Shown here: in pieces, positions 1 through 13,090 of the stretch
Layout of the letters: the number at the start of each line of letters is the position of its first letter
Position numbering within the stretch: the first letter of the stretch is position 1
Origin: Parachlorella kessleri
Taxonomy: Eukaryota > Chlorophyta > Trebouxiophyceae > Chlorellales > Chlorellaceae
DNA: 62,076 nucleotides
Reading direction: 5' to 3'
NCBI GenBank assembly: GCA_001598975.1
Contig: BBXU01000254.1
Location: 1-62,076 of the forward strand
The notes under the pieces: model-generated
Told to the model about the DNA's origin: nothing
The model's input: the letters and a program-made list of their open reading frames with translations, nothing else
Database searches by the model: none
Translations under genes and position numbers: made by a program

Positions 1-1591
1 GTTGTGTTAGCAATGGCAGGCAGTGCACATGCAGGATACACCTAGCTGTAGTTGAATGCAGGGTTGAGTGCAGGCGTGCTTGTTGTTGATGGGGGGTGGC
101 ATTGTGCAATTTCGCCAACGGGAACACAGCATGGAGACACGGTACTGACAGCACTGGATGCATCTATGCTTCAAGTCTGCCTGAGTTCTGAGTCAGCAAC
201 TGCAGGTGTCTCCCCCAAGTTGGGCGGGAAATGCACAACTTGGCTCCCCGCTATATCCCATCGCGAGCCTTTCCCTGGTCATACCAAACTCAACAACTAT
301 AAGCCCTGTGTCCACCCAAGCCTACAGTCTCTCCACCACTGTGCCAAAATGTGTTTAAACCCCATGCTCCCAGACACATACAAAAACCCAGCAGACGCCC
401 AACGAGAAAACCAAGGGTGCCATCGACAGCATGCATACATCGGGACACTGGAGCCAAGCTGCAGCGCAACAGGGAAAGCGGCAACCATTACGTACAATAG
501 CTTGCCACAGACAAGGCTGCAGTAAGAGAGGACCTTGGAGGACGCGACAGCGTTGCACACAATAGCAGGGCAGCACCCCGGGCCACTAACGAGACAGATG
601 TAGGCCTCCATGTTCACCCAAATATATACAGCATTGCCAGAAAGACCTCCCCATCCCGCCAAAAGGCACACCCCGTTGCAACTAGCGACGCCCAGAAAGC
701 AAGAAAAAGCTGTGAAACACATGGTTGCATATGCCACGGGGGAGCAGGGACAGGGGAAGGAGGGGGGTAGCAACTCAACTAAACACACAACGGCAGCAAG
801 GTCGGGTCAGGAAGTAAAAAGTCAGCAAAGTCAATTCCACAAGGGCTGGCCTCCAACAAGCATGTCAATATACCAGGCCCTACACAGTGAGCCAGGTAAT
901 ACCAACATTGCTACCGTGGTAGCAAGGCTCACAGGCCCCTTCCCAATGAAGCACATAATCAGCGAACACCATCACCAGTGGAAGCCACAAAGGCGACACA
1001 CTGAACATCCAGATTTGCTGCAGAATGTCACCACAACCCTCAGGATTTCTCTCGGGTCAAGAGGTCAAAGTCAGCGGAGGGCAAACCAAACGACGGGCAC
1101 ACATCGCACAACAAACGCTGCATGGCCGGGCAGCAGCCTACAGTGCCCCTCTGCTTCACCACCACCGGCAAACACGCCACTGCACCTTTAATATACACAT
1201 AGGCAGCCGCCCGGCCATCAACGCACCTGAAACCTGACCAGGACGCACAGAAACCGAGCTTACAAGTTCTCTGCATACATTAGAGACCGGGCAATGGCCC
1301 TGCGTAGGGCAGGTCCATCCACTCAGCCTCGGATACCACTGGCCACGGCCTGCGCGCGGCGGCCCAGCTGCCCCCGGGCCAAAACCACGATTGCAAATGA
1401 AGGTCAGCCCTTGCCACTTGCACAGCCACACAGGCCCGAGGCCCTACCCACAGCCTACACTCCACCTTAGCTTGAAACCCCACCAGTTGCCCTCAAGCTG
1501 CCCGAGTGCGCCAGCAGATAGGGTTCGCCTGCCAGCTCCTATAGGCTCCGCACGCCTTGCTATAGCGAGCATCGCACCCCCAGCGGCTAGC
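1..1591. other. 3' flank of the Tudor-like gene, no gene seen
   Basis: No exon chain or recognisable protein could be built here on either strand. The open frames, including one of 193 codons at 610-1191, have no family resemblance and no supporting splice sites. The part next to 1591 is probably the 3' UTR of the minus-strand gene ending at 1592. Confidence 0.5.
1260..1264 (-). promoter_or_regulatory. candidate TGTAA polyadenylation signal
   Basis: TGTAA reads on the minus strand about 330 bases past the stop of the Tudor-like gene. TGTAA is the usual polyadenylation signal in chlorophyte algae. The motif is short, so position relative to the stop is the only support. Confidence 0.35.
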
Positions 1592-4500
1592 TTAGCAGAA
1601 GAGGGGCAGAGGCGGCTTGGGGGCGGCGCAGTGCATATCCGGGATGACGGCAGAGGACGGCAGCCCTAGGCTGAACAGGGCCGCGCTGCCGCCATTGGCA
1701 CCGCACACCTTACTGAACAAATCCGGCTGGATTGTCAGGATGCTGCACGGGTAAAGGAGGCAAGGTGTGAGACTGGACAGCTCGCCTCAAGCCCGGGGGG
1801 GGGGGGGTTGTGCTGGCATCACGGCACCTTGCCTCGAGTGCTGTCGCACCTTGAAAGGGCCCGTGCAACGAGCTCTGCACCCCACCTCTGCCAAGCATGC
1901 CAGTGTTTTGCTGCTCACTCCTACGTGTAGCTGTTGCACACAAAGCCGACCCGCCACCCTGCCCGCTCCACCCACACTGCGGGACCCCCTTCACTCGTCC
2001 GCTCATTCATCCCCACCTAGCTTGGGGCGACGCCAGGTACCGCCCAGGCCAGAGCCCCACTGACGCTAGCCCGAACACACACCTGGGGTGTGGCTCTCCC
2101 CCGCTGTGCCACTTGGAGTAGCTCCACGCACTGCTGAACAGGTGCAGCTGCTGCCGCTTGTTGCCGCCGCCGCCAGAGCCGCTGCGGTGGTGGTGGTGCG
2201 AGAATCCGCCGCCGCCGCCGCCTTTGCCCCCGCTCCACTCCAGGCCGGCACCGCCACTTTCATTGCCGCGCCTTGCGCCGCCATTGGCGCCGCCGCCGCC
2301 AGAGGCATAGCCGTTCAGGGCGCCGCTGCCGCTGCCGCTCCCGCAAACGCCGCCGTCGTCCAGGGAGAACTTCTTAAGAGCAGAGAGGATGGTGCCAAAC
2401 ATGCCCTGGGCGACTGTTAGGCCTTCCAGGCAGGCTGGCAGTCCTACAGAGCCGGCACGGTCCAGGGCGCCGCTGCGCCTGCAAGAAAGACTTACACCAA
2501 AAAGGTCAAAATGCTGCTGGATTCATGGCACAGACTGTGGCATAAAGTGTGATACGAGATCAGCAGCCACGCTTCCTTGAGCATGGAAGAGGTTGAATTT
2601 TGGCAGAAAGGTGCCCATGGCCAGAGACTCAACTACAATAATGCTCACGTTGCGCAGGTGCACTTGCTGCCAGGTACAATCACCTTAATCACATCGCGTC
2701 CAATGACCAGACCGCTTTGACACCTGGGTGGCTGGGAGCAAGCAGGCGCCCCACACCATAATACAGTACGCACTGCACTTGCGCGGGCTTGCCCCAAACC
2801 CGCAACAACCTTGCGCCAGGGACAAACACAAGGTCACCGGTCGGCAGCCCAGACTTTCTGTGCCTGTGCCTACCTGTACCCAAAATGCCCCCGGGCATCG
2901 CTGCCATTCGCCTTGTGGTGCATTCCGCCGCCGCTGCCCCAGTAGTGGAGTTTCTGGTGGCTGCTATGCCTAGGGTAGGTACCAGGGCCTTGACCGTGGC
3001 CATGGCCACTGCCCGAGTGGTGCCCAGCCCGCTTGCCGCTGATAGAGTGTTGGCGGTCGGCGTGGGAGAGGGAGTAGTGCCTCGACAGCGGGACCACGCC
3101 GCCGCTGCCGCTGCCATTGTGCAGCTTGTGTACGCGTCCCCCACGGACGTGGTCTAGAGACATGGGTAGCGTGAGGGAGCGCCTGTGGCACGCACAGCAG
3201 GCAGGCACAGCACGGTATTGTCAGGCCGGAAAGCGCCTGCCATGTCCCCAATTCACACTTCTGACATACACACGGCGCGCTACAGGCGTAAGAGCAAACC
3301 CGGACTCAGACTCCAGGCGTCCCTGCGCACTCCCAAGGCACCAGACTGTCTTGCTTCGCGCAGGTTAGTGACAGAGCGCCACGCCAACAAAGAATAGCCC
3401 AATCAGTTGGTCAACCACCACACGGCCCTCAAGGCAATGACTGGGAGACTCACTTGCGCAAGGCTCCGCTGCTGTGGTGCGGCGCCTCTAGCAGCCCTTC
3501 CCTCCTTCGCGGGGGAGGGGCGTAGTCATCGTCGCCGTCATCCTCCGCCCCCCCCTCCCCATCATCCGCCTCGACAGCCAAAGCCTCCTCCTCCTCCTCC
3601 TCCAGCGCCTGCGCCGCTCGATGCACCACCTGCTGCGCCCTGTATCGCTGCGCTGCCTGCTGCGCCTCCTGCTGGGCCTGCTGTGCCAGCGCCGCACGCG
3701 GCGAGGGCAGGTCTGCCAGCGCTGCAACTGCGGCAGCCTCCTCATCAGCGGGCCCATCAAGGGCACCTATAGCAGCCGCCATGGCTGCACCAACTGCACC
3801 CTGACCCTCCTCCTGACCGGCAGGAGCACATTCTTCTGCAGCGGAACAGACGCCCGGCCGCCTGCCAAAGTGCTCATCAGCCGCTGCTGTGACAGCCACA
3901 GCACCCTCAGCAGCCACCACAGCAGGCGGCACGGGCAGCACATCCAGGGCTGCTAGGGCAGCTGGGAGGGCTTTCCTGGCGCCGCTGCCGAGCTCGGGAA
4001 GGCCGACGTCAAGGGGGGCGGGCGAGCAGACAAGCGGCTTGCGCCTGCGCCTGACTGGTTGAGCTGGCGCATCGCCAGCTGGCACGCCAGCCGGTTCCAG
4101 CGCTGCACCAAGCACACAACACACCCTCCTTGCAGCCGGCCCTACTGTTCCTCCCGCCACAGATGGCAGCAACGTCCCCCACGAGAACGAAGACGGTAGG
4201 AAGGTGCAGGCATCCGCGATCCAAACGCCGCCGCACCCACAGTATGAGCGCTGTTCAGACTCTAAAAAACCGCAGTTGGATGTGCACTACTACACTTCCC
4301 ACTGCAAACACTATAAATGGCAACGTGATGCCACAAAACAGCCCACTTACCCAGAGCTGCTGTGGCTGCTACCACCAGCTCCTGCTCTGCCTCCTCGCCA
4401 AAAGCGAAGTCCTCGTCCTTATATATGGCGGCCTTGCGGGGTTGGCGCCGGGGGCGCGCCTTGGGCGCGGCCGCTTCATCCTGCACATATGAAACATGGC

Positions 4501-7500
4501 TGAGGCAGGGCCCCAAGGAGCCCTAGTAGCAGTAATCTCCTGCCTAAACAGGGAATCCAAGACACCAGGACCAAGCAGGTTGCAGAGCGGCGGTGTGGCA
4601 GCATTGCCTGCAAGACTTCCCCCAGTACTTCACCGGGCAACCAGCCTTCCCACTTTTCCCAGTCGGCCTCTGGCAGTTCATCGGCACTCTCAACAACCCA
4701 AGACTAATCCCAATACCCGTCTGCCAGATTGGTAGCGCATACAAAGAGCCGCAAACATGCCTCACACCCCGCACCCTGCTTACTCACCTGCGACTCGCTG
4801 CCAGTGCCCTCGTGCTCAGCAGCCGCAACCCCGCCCTCGTCAGACCCTGACTCTGCCGGCTGCTCCACGACCGCCCGCTGAGGCGCCCTACGGCCCCTCC
4901 TGCCCCTGCCGCCGCCCCCTGCTGCAGCCCTGGACACTTCCTCGGCCGCCGGCACATCCCCCGACTCCCCCTCCTCCTCTGAGGCTTTTGCAGACGACGC
5001 CCCAGCCACGGCAGTCGTGGCTGCTGCATGCTTGAGCGAGCGCTGGCGGCGGTGGTGGTGGCCCGGGGGCTGCCTAGGGCTGTAAGGCAGGTCACCGACT
5101 TCCCTCTCAGGTCCCTCTGCTGCAGCTGCCGCTGCTGTGTCAGAAGATTTCAGGCGGTGACGGGGGCTGAGCGGGGCCTGCTCGTCCCCCGGCTCATCCA
5201 CCTGCTCCTGGGCAGCAGCTGAGGCAGCGGCCCTGGGGGACACTACCGACTGCGCGGCAGGCGCTTCGGCGCCCTGCTGAGCGCGCTGCCGCGCACGAGG
5301 GCTCAGCGGCGCCTCGGCGGCGCCGCCGCCGCGCTGGCGCGGCGAAGCCGGGCCTGCCGCATCGATGGCCGCGGCGGCTGCAGCCGCTGCTGCACGCGGC
5401 GAAAGCGGCGCGAAGGCGCCGGGGGTCAGCGATGACCGCTTGCCCAGCCTCGTAACCGGGGTCTCCGGCGTGGGTGTGAGGTGCGGCTGGCCCGGCTGCT
5501 GTTGTTGCTGCTCCACCTCTGCCATGACCGCATCCTCCAGCGCTTGCACTGCCATGCGCTGGTGCTGCTTCCAGGAGCCCTACATAGACAAATCAATCAC
5601 GCAGATGTGAATGCACCCTCTCAAGGCCATGGGCCTCACCTCCCACCAAGATGCTGCATGGTCTCAAATAGTGCTTGCGACAGCCCCAACATGCGTCAGG
5701 TTGGTGACCACCAACAGGAACAGCCACCCTGCCCCAGGCATCCGGCTGGGCACTCAAACACTCAAGTCAAGTCTGCTAGCTTCTAGACACCCAACAAACA
5801 CTGCTAGTATCCAGAGATCCAACCTCTATTTGGCTACCGGAACCCTGCCCCATATACACATACATGCGTCCTTAGGTGTGCCTCCCACAGAAACGTGCCT
5901 CCCACCTTCCAGGCAGGTGGGGTGGACTGAGCCTGCTCCCGCGGGTTGCTAGGGCCGGCAGGCTCCTCCGAGTTCTCTTCTGTGCTGGGACCTGCAGCCC
6001 CAAGCGAATATAGCACTCTCAAGCCCGCAGCAAGGCAAGCTGAGCGCATGACCTTGGCAGTCCGTCTATATAACCACCGAGACATACGGATGCCACATGC
6101 CAACCTACTTCAAATTTGCACGCTCGGGGGATGGCGCCACCGTTTCGACGTGCAACATCCAGCAAACCATACAACCAAACACATGTTCTTCAAAGGTTCG
6201 CACTCAACACAGTTCACCATTACTTGTGACGCGAGCCGTGACCCGAGGATTCTCTTTTCTACCCTTTCCACCTGGCCACATGCCTCAAGCACAGCGTCCA
6301 GGCTCTTCAACGCAGACAGCGCCCTCGCCCAGCTGAGAGATACGCAATTTTCAGAAAATCAGCCAGAAAAAAGGCTGCACACACACCTTGGTCCATGGCC
6401 AGCAGTGCGTCCCTGACGATGGGATCTAGGCGCTTGCGCCCCATGCTGCGCTTCGCCTTCTTCTTGGGAGGCTCCTTCTCATCCACATCCATCTCCGCTA
6501 CCTCCTCTACCGCAGCCGCAGGCTCCTCCCTCCCCTCCCCCATCTCCCCTTTCTCCTCTGGCTGCTGCTCCTGCGCCTGTTGCTGCTGCTGTTGCTGCTG
6601 CTGTTGCTGGTCGTCGCCTTCTTGATGCCGCTGGGCATGCTGGGGACGCTGAGTCGGCACACCCTTCTTGCCGCCACGGCCCCTGCCTCGCCCGCTGCCA
6701 AGGCGCTGAGGCTGCTGGGGCTCCTCCTCCTTAGGTGCAGCAGCAGCTGATGGCTCTGCAAAGGGTAGCACGACCAGAACCCAGGTCACAATCAAACAAC
6801 AAGAGTAAGTCAGTTAACAACCCAGCGTGCCTCTCTTCACAGGACAGTCTCCAAGGTCACGATACTCAAACCTTTAGAGACTCCCATAACAGCACCACGG
6901 CCTGGCGATGCTACAGCAGCAGCAGATCCACCAGCAGCCAAGCTTGCTCTGCCTCAGCTGTCAAGCCTTACAGCGCCAGCCTGCCGGGAGGGCAAGTCAT
7001 GCACCACCATTGCCTCAACTTGCCACTCCACACGTTGCTAACAATACGAATGTACCTTGCTGGCTGGCACCTCTGAAAGCCACCAGCCCCACTTTTACGC
7101 ACCCTTCCCGCCCCTCACCCCCACCTACCAGATTTCACGCCAGGCCTGCTCGCAGCCCGCCGCGGCTCTATCGCCTGCTGGGCCTGCTGTTCTGGCTGCT
7201 CTGCTTGCGGCTCCGCCGGGTGCCCTGACTCAGCTTCATCAAAACCTTCGTCATCCGACTCCTCCTCATGCTCCTGGGAGTCCTCTTGGGAGGGACCCAC
7301 GGGTCCAGACGAAAGAGCCGCATCTGGGCAGCGGAATGCAAACAGACACACATCAGATGACCCAAGATGACCTACCGCACCACACCACCAGGTCCTGTGA
7401 TACCACAACAGCGATCCCGAAGCAGGCCCTGGCAGGAAGGTCTGTATTAATGAGGGAGTTAGCAAGGGCCACTCCGACTCCTCCTGTCCCACAACATCCA

Positions 7501-10258
7501 ATGCCACGCAACTCGGCACTAAACACCAACTCCCCATGCCTGAGCTGCTCACAACAGAAAGGCAGCCAGTAACCCAACACACCACTTTTCTGCCAGTGTA
7601 TACACCCTAACAGCGTCAAAGCAAGTGCAGGGTTTTGCGACACTACTTGAAACCCTCCAAACCTTTCCTCTCACCTCTCTTGCGCTTGCCACCCCTGCCC
7701 CGCCGGCCACTGCTGCTCTTGACCTTGGGCTCCCACGCACCACCGCCCAAGTGCTTCCAATCCTACAGGGAGCGCCCAATGGGTCTTCAAACATCCCTGC
7801 TGCCCACGACATGCACAGCCAACCGCTACTGCAGAATGCTTGCTACAGCAGCAGCCATGCAGCAGGGCTTGGGACTCTTGGTAAGCGCTCCACACCGCTC
7901 GGCAACAACACATTACTGGAGCGCAAGCCCCCTAGCAACGCTGTTGGGCTTTAGCAAGGGGCCCAGTGACTCTTTGGGTGCTTGGTACTGAGCTTGGCAT
8001 GCTGTGCATGGCATGCTGTGCGTCACGAGATACTTACCTTGCCCTTGTAAGAGCCGCGCCAGATGCGGTCAGAGGTTCGTGGCAGCCACATGGGCACAAA
8101 CTGCCCTTCGAAGCCGGTGAACTCTACACCAAGGAGGCAGCAGGAGGGCTCACAGAGGGCAAGCCACAGGCTTGCTAGGGGCTGTGATGGTGACAGGGTT
8201 GCCATGGGACAGGGATGTGCCGTTTACCACCCGATCCGCAATCCCATCATGTCTCATCCCATAGTAAGAGATAGCCGCAACACCACGGCAGTCCCAGCCC
8301 CGCACAACCTGAACCCCCTGCGCATTTCAAATGTCCCTCACAGGTGCCCCAACCGGCCAGGATCCCGCATCACAAGCGCATGCCAAGGTCCAGCAGGCAA
8401 GGTACAGCATCCAGCCCCAGCCACTGACCTAGCAGCACTCTCTCGCCAGCATCCTCCAGGAGCCGCGCGCGGTACCAGCCAGAATCGTCCTGCCGCACCA
8501 TGGGCAGCTTGGGGATCTTGGGCAGCCGGCCCCTGGCCCTGCCCTTGACAGCTGCTGCCACTGGCGCCGCAGGCTGCTCCTCCTGCTTTACCACGGCTGC
8601 TTGCTGCTGCTGGGCTGCCGCGGGTGCTGCGCCCCGCTCTGCACCGCCCTTGCGCCTCCGCGTCACAGCAGGCACAGCACCCGCCGCGGCCGCAGGGTTT
8701 TCGGCACTCGAAGCCTCGCCCCTGACGCCACCTGCGCGCTCGACAAGTGCGGCACCGTCCGAAGTAGACGTGCCTTGCTGAGCAGCACTGCTGGGGCTGC
8801 TCCCATTGTGCTGGACCGCCATGGGCGCGTCGCGCGCTGCCTCCGGTACTGTGGGAGGCCCCGCTGGGCTGCTTTCCACGCTGTGCTTGTCACCTGTACC
8901 AGGCTCACTGGGCTGCCCCGCTGCTGCTGCAACTGACGCTGGCACATCCTCCATCACCTCTTCCTTCACGCTGCGCGCGTCCTCTTCGGAGGGGCCAAAG
9001 GCCTGTGCAGCGGCGCGCGCAAAGGGCGAGCGACGGCCGGGCTCTTCGTCACCATCGCGCTCCATCAGCCCTGTCTGCCTGCCCGCCTCTACAGATACGG
9101 CTGCTGGGCCTGCTGCCTTAGCTGGCTCAGCCTCTCCCTCCACAGCTGCTGAGTCAGCCACCAGGTGAGCCTCCTCAGCACCGTCCCGAGCACCAGCCGC
9201 ACTGGCAGGCCCCAGCAGCGGCGCCTTGTTGACAGAGCGAGTCCGGGCCGCGCTGCCGGCAACGCCGGTACGCGACTTGCTGGGGATGCCGTCGAGGCTG
9301 CCACTCCCCGCACCGCTGCTTGACTTGGGCTGCAAATTACGGTAGCGAGCCATCAGCAGAGTCAACACAAACAGCTGCGACGAGCGAACACTCTACACCT
9401 GGGCTCCGTAGCTGGGGTCATGCATGCTTGACCCTTGACATATGCCACTGCATCCCAACAAAGCACAGACATCCAGGAATCTCCACCTCCCCTGCTTTCC
9501 ACACCCTGCCCGCCCTCGCCAGCACCCACACCGCACCCAACACACGCCCTACTAGCTGCAAAGCTAGTCCAGTGTATGTAGGGTATGGTGCGTGGCTGCT
9601 ATGCAATGTAAGTCAACAGCTACAAGAGTGCCTCTATACGCAGCTTGTCAGCTCCCTTGGTGCCCACACTCCGCACCTGGCCAAACTGATCAGGGAGCTT
9701 TCGCGAGCGAGTGCGTAGGATTGGCGAGGTTGCGTTTAGCTCCTGGTGCAGGCGCCATGCCACCTCCTCATCAGACAGCACCTGGTCAGGCGCCCGCTGC
9801 GCCAGCCCTTCACTGCTGCCGGCCCTCCCAGCTGTAGCGGGCTGGTCCGAGAAGGAGTCTGCAGAACAAAAGAGAAAGTCAGCACCTTGCAGAGCCTTGC
9901 TACCTCCTCCCTCAGCCTCGCCCCTTGCCCTGGCTCCAATGCCTCGCGGAGACTGCCAGCTGGGGCACATGCACCACCACATGCATCAGACGGCCGTCCC
10001 AAAGGCAGCCTACCTTTCCGTGCAACACGGACTTTCAGCTGCTTGCTCCCCGCCGTCCTCATCCTCAGTCTGCTGCTGCCAGCGCTGCCGCCTCCTTCTC
10101 CTCCTCCTCACAGCCCCCACGCTGCGTCCCTGCAGGCAAGCGAACCTAGCTTACGTAACACCCGCTTCTGGCTGCTGCGGCCTTAGGAACGTGCTCTTGA
10201 GCCAAGAGTCTGGCTGGCAGGTGGAGAAGCTGGAGAGGTGCTCCACGGCGTGTGCCAT
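1592..10258 (-). CDS. large low-complexity nuclear-type protein with a Tudor-like domain
   Basis: Fifteen exons (minus): 10155-10258, 10014-10069, 9677-9858, 8429-9374, 8038-8123, 7675-7762, 7129-7323, 6387-6755, 5906-5991, 4788-5579, 4351-4480, 3454-4102, 2880-3182, 2083-2478, 1592-1742. All phases agree and they sum to 4533 bases (1510 aa). Residues ~82-96 carry LSDEEVAWRLHQELN, then a basic RTRSRK. Residues ~408-475 form a Tudor/Agenet-like segment starting WYRARLLEDAGERVLL and ending in DWKHLGGGAWEPK. The rest is low complexity: an acidic stretch; a Gln tract and the basic cluster PPKKKAKR (~552-675); six S-P-R motifs (~704-968); Glu- and Ala-rich helices; and a Gly/His/Ser-rich C-terminal third. 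I infer a chromatin-associated reader or scaffold and cannot name the family. Exon 2's acceptor is chosen by phase and is the weakest junction. Confidence 0.8.
1795..1807. repeat. poly-G/poly-C run of 13
   Basis: An uninterrupted run of 13 G on the plus strand. It lies in the last intron (1743-2082) of the Tudor-like gene. Confidence 0.8.
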
Positions 10259-10870
10259 GCCACGCAGCAACGGGTGCTCTACACGACTGGATCAGCCGCA
10301 CAAGACTTTGCAAAGCCAACCAAGCTAGTGTAGGGAACAGCTTGAAGCTACACGGGGGCTAGCACCCATGACAAGGGACCGCCTGCCAGCATGTCCGGCC
10401 GCGCTTTACAAAAGCATGAGCAGCCACTGACAGTCTCAACAATAGACTCCAACGGCCCGCGAGGACAGCGGAGCTCACATACCTGCTCCCCAGCTCACAC
10501 CAAGCAGGCCGTGAGATCAGCGCTGCTACAGTCCACGCCCGCAAACAGTCATGCCCTGCAATTCACTGCTCCATATGCTCCTTTCCAAGTGCACGGTGGG
10601 TGACACGTTCCAAAAGCTCCCCGGCTCTGCGAACCAAAACAATTACCCAGAGACGCCTCGTGCACGATGTTGCACACACCGAGCTGTTAGTCTTGTGACC
10701 TTGCCTCTGGAGGGCCCATATGGAGGTCCAGTGGAAAGTGAGGAATTGTGGGGGTGAATGGGGTAAAATTTCCAGTGGGATTCCCATGCTGTGGCTACGC
10801 GGGGCTCGCTGCTGCGGCAGCCCACTCTCCCTTAGTGTGCCCTGACGGCGAGGACTGCTGTCCCAGCGCT
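10259..10870. promoter_or_regulatory. divergent intergenic region, probable bidirectional promoter
   Basis: The 612 bases separate the start codons of the Tudor-like gene (minus) and the HAD gene (plus). Both promoters and 5' UTRs must lie here or overlap. I saw no clear TATA box. Confidence 0.5.
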
Positions 10871-13090
10871 ATGGAACGGACCTGCATGGACCGTCTTGTA
10901 GGTGGCCGTCATGCGGCCGTTGTGGCCCATCGACAGACTTCGGTCAGGCAGCAGCGGTTAGTGCACCAGGTCATCCGGACGCTGGCATCACTGTCACCAG
11001 AAAAAAGGAGAAGCAGGCCGCATAGCGCGCCGCCGAGGCACTTTGAATCCGGAGCGGTGGGGGCAGCTGTGGCGACAGAGGTAGCCCTGGACACGTCTCT
11101 GGGATCCAGGAGCAGCACGATCAACGGCACAACCAGCAGCAGCAGCAGTCTAGGCCGCGGCAAGAGCGGCAGGAGCAGCAGTAAAAGACGAAAGCTCAAA
11201 GTAGCTGTGGATGTGGACGAAGGTAAGAGGAGCTGTGGCCCCCACGCTGACAGGCTTTCTGCAGGCCTGCTGCGTTCTGGCCCAGTCCATCCCAACCAGA
11301 CCGTCTCTTGCAAGTTGCAGTGCTGGGTCGCTTCCTGCACAGCCTCAACCAGTTCTGCAGGGAAGCGTACGGCATGGATTTCGACGTCCGCGACTACCAC
11401 GTCTATGACTTTGCGAAGGTGCGCCAGTAATGTGGGGCAGCCTGCAGCACAGCAAAGACTTGCCAACTTGGGCACCAGCAGGCGCTTCAGCGCAAACCTG
11501 CTTGGCTGCGCACCTGAACACCTCCGTGGCACATATCTTTGCAGGTCTGGCGGTGTTCTCAGGATGAGAGTAACCACAAGGTGCATGAGTTCTTCACCAG
11601 CGACCATTTCGCAGAGGGGATAGAGTGCATCCCAGGTGCGAGGCTCGCGCTCGTGACTAGTATAGTCCGGTCCCTGTGTCGGGGCAAGACGCGTGCACAT
11701 GGCTTGGGATAGCTGGGGTGCTCACAATTTCGCTCACGGCGTCGGGAGCAGCAAGAGTGCTGCAGCAGGGCCCACCAGCAGCAGTCCTGGTCTCCGACAG
11801 TGTGCAACACCAAGGGCCGGCAGGCACATTACCAGTGCTAAGCAGTGGTTACCTGGTGCAGGGTCATTAGAAAGCCTGCAGCGGCTGCGCCAGATCTGCG
11901 ACCTGATGGTTGTCACTTCGCGGCAGCATGTGATCCAGCAGCCCACCTTGGAGTGGATAGACCGCCACTACCCGGAGGTAGGCTGAGCTGGCGGTGGAGC
12001 TGGGGGAGGCCGGTGCCAGATGGAGCGACTGGTTGTGTCACGTCATGTCATGCTATGTTGTCATGCTGGGGCTGAGTGCCTTAGCTAGTGGTGTTTGCGG
12101 CAGAAAGGGACTCAGCGTCCCAGCCGTCGCCGGCGGTGGTGCAGTTTAAGGATCTTCTGGCTGCGCGTGCCTCGTTCCCTGCATGAAAACCCTTGTTCGT
12201 GCTTATGTGCGTGATGTGAAACAACGTTGGTGAATCGCCTGGGGTGTTTGTGCAGGTGTTTCGAGAAGTGCACTTTGGGAATCACTTTGCGCTGGAGGGT
12301 GTCTCCAAGAAGAAGAGCGACATCTGCAGGTAGGTTAGGGGGACAGCACTCACCCCAGTTCAGCTTGCGGCTGGTCGAATGCGATTTTGGCCGTCGGCAA
12401 GCGACTTATTTAATAAGGTTACCTGCAGATTGCCCGCTGTGACATGGGGCCTGGCTATATCTATGCATTGCATAGTTTTGTGCAAGGCGGGCAGGCATGG
12501 GTGGCCAGCCTGCATTGGCTGCTGAGCGTAGTATGCCCAGGGACTGTTTGTGACAGCCTTACTGTTTCTGCTAATCTGCAGGTCCATAGGAGCAGAGGTG
12601 CTGATAGATGACAACCCGTCATATGCGGTGGAGTGCGCTCAGGCGGGCATCCATGTGTTGCTATATGACTGGGATCACTCCTACCCGTGGTCAAAGACGG
12701 CAGAGGGGCCGACTCATGACCTCATCACAAGGTGAGCAGGGTGCTACAGCAGCAAGTCCCGTTTGAAGCTGGCTGTCGGCACTGTTTGTCACGGTGGGCT
12801 GAAACAGGGAGCTTGGGAGCCGGAAGCGCTGGGTGGGTGAACTGGTAGCGCAGGGGCCTACCTTGGAGGAATCCATGTGGCCCTGCCTGCATTCGGCTTG
12901 CTAATTGGACACAGAAATGCATGTTTTTGTGTCATTGGCCCTGAAGCTGGCCTTCTTGGCATCCTGGCCCGCGCACTGACATGCCTAGCGTGATTATAGC
13001 TCAAGTGGATGGAAAAACTGTGCCTGCAGGGTCAGGGACTGGCAAGAGGTGGAGGAGGTACTGGGGGTGCTGCAGGCAACCAGGCAGTAA
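10871..13090 (+). CDS. HAD-superfamily 5'-nucleotidase-like phosphohydrolase (NT5C type)
   Basis: Seven exons: 10871-11222, 11321-11418, 11545-11635, 11862-11977, 12256-12329, 12582-12731, 13030-13090 (942 bases, 313 aa). The HAD motifs are in order: motif I KLKVAVDVDEVL with nucleophile and acid D114/D116; motif II LMVVTSRQH; the lysine-bearing GVSKKKSDIC; and motif IV VLIDDNPSYA (D253/D254). The closing sequence around YDWDHSYPWSK is typical of plant and bacterial HAD proteins annotated as deoxy-5'-nucleotidase, cytosolic type C-like. The expected reaction is Mg-dependent dephosphorylation; the substrate cannot be read from sequence. About 110 residues precede motif I: an Arg-rich, acid-poor leader, then Ser and Lys/Arg stretches, compatible with an organelle transit peptide. 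The start is the first in-frame ATG of exon 1; the second, MDRLVGG, is equally possible. Confidence 0.88.

Noticed and set aside
610..1191. 193-codon plus-strand open frame
   Set aside because: Composition is random, there is no recognisable motif and no start context or neighbouring exon supports it.
10909..11700. 263-codon minus-strand open frame
   Set aside because: It overlaps exons 1-3 of the HAD gene, whose motifs and splice phases are convincing. The antisense frame is a by-product of composition.
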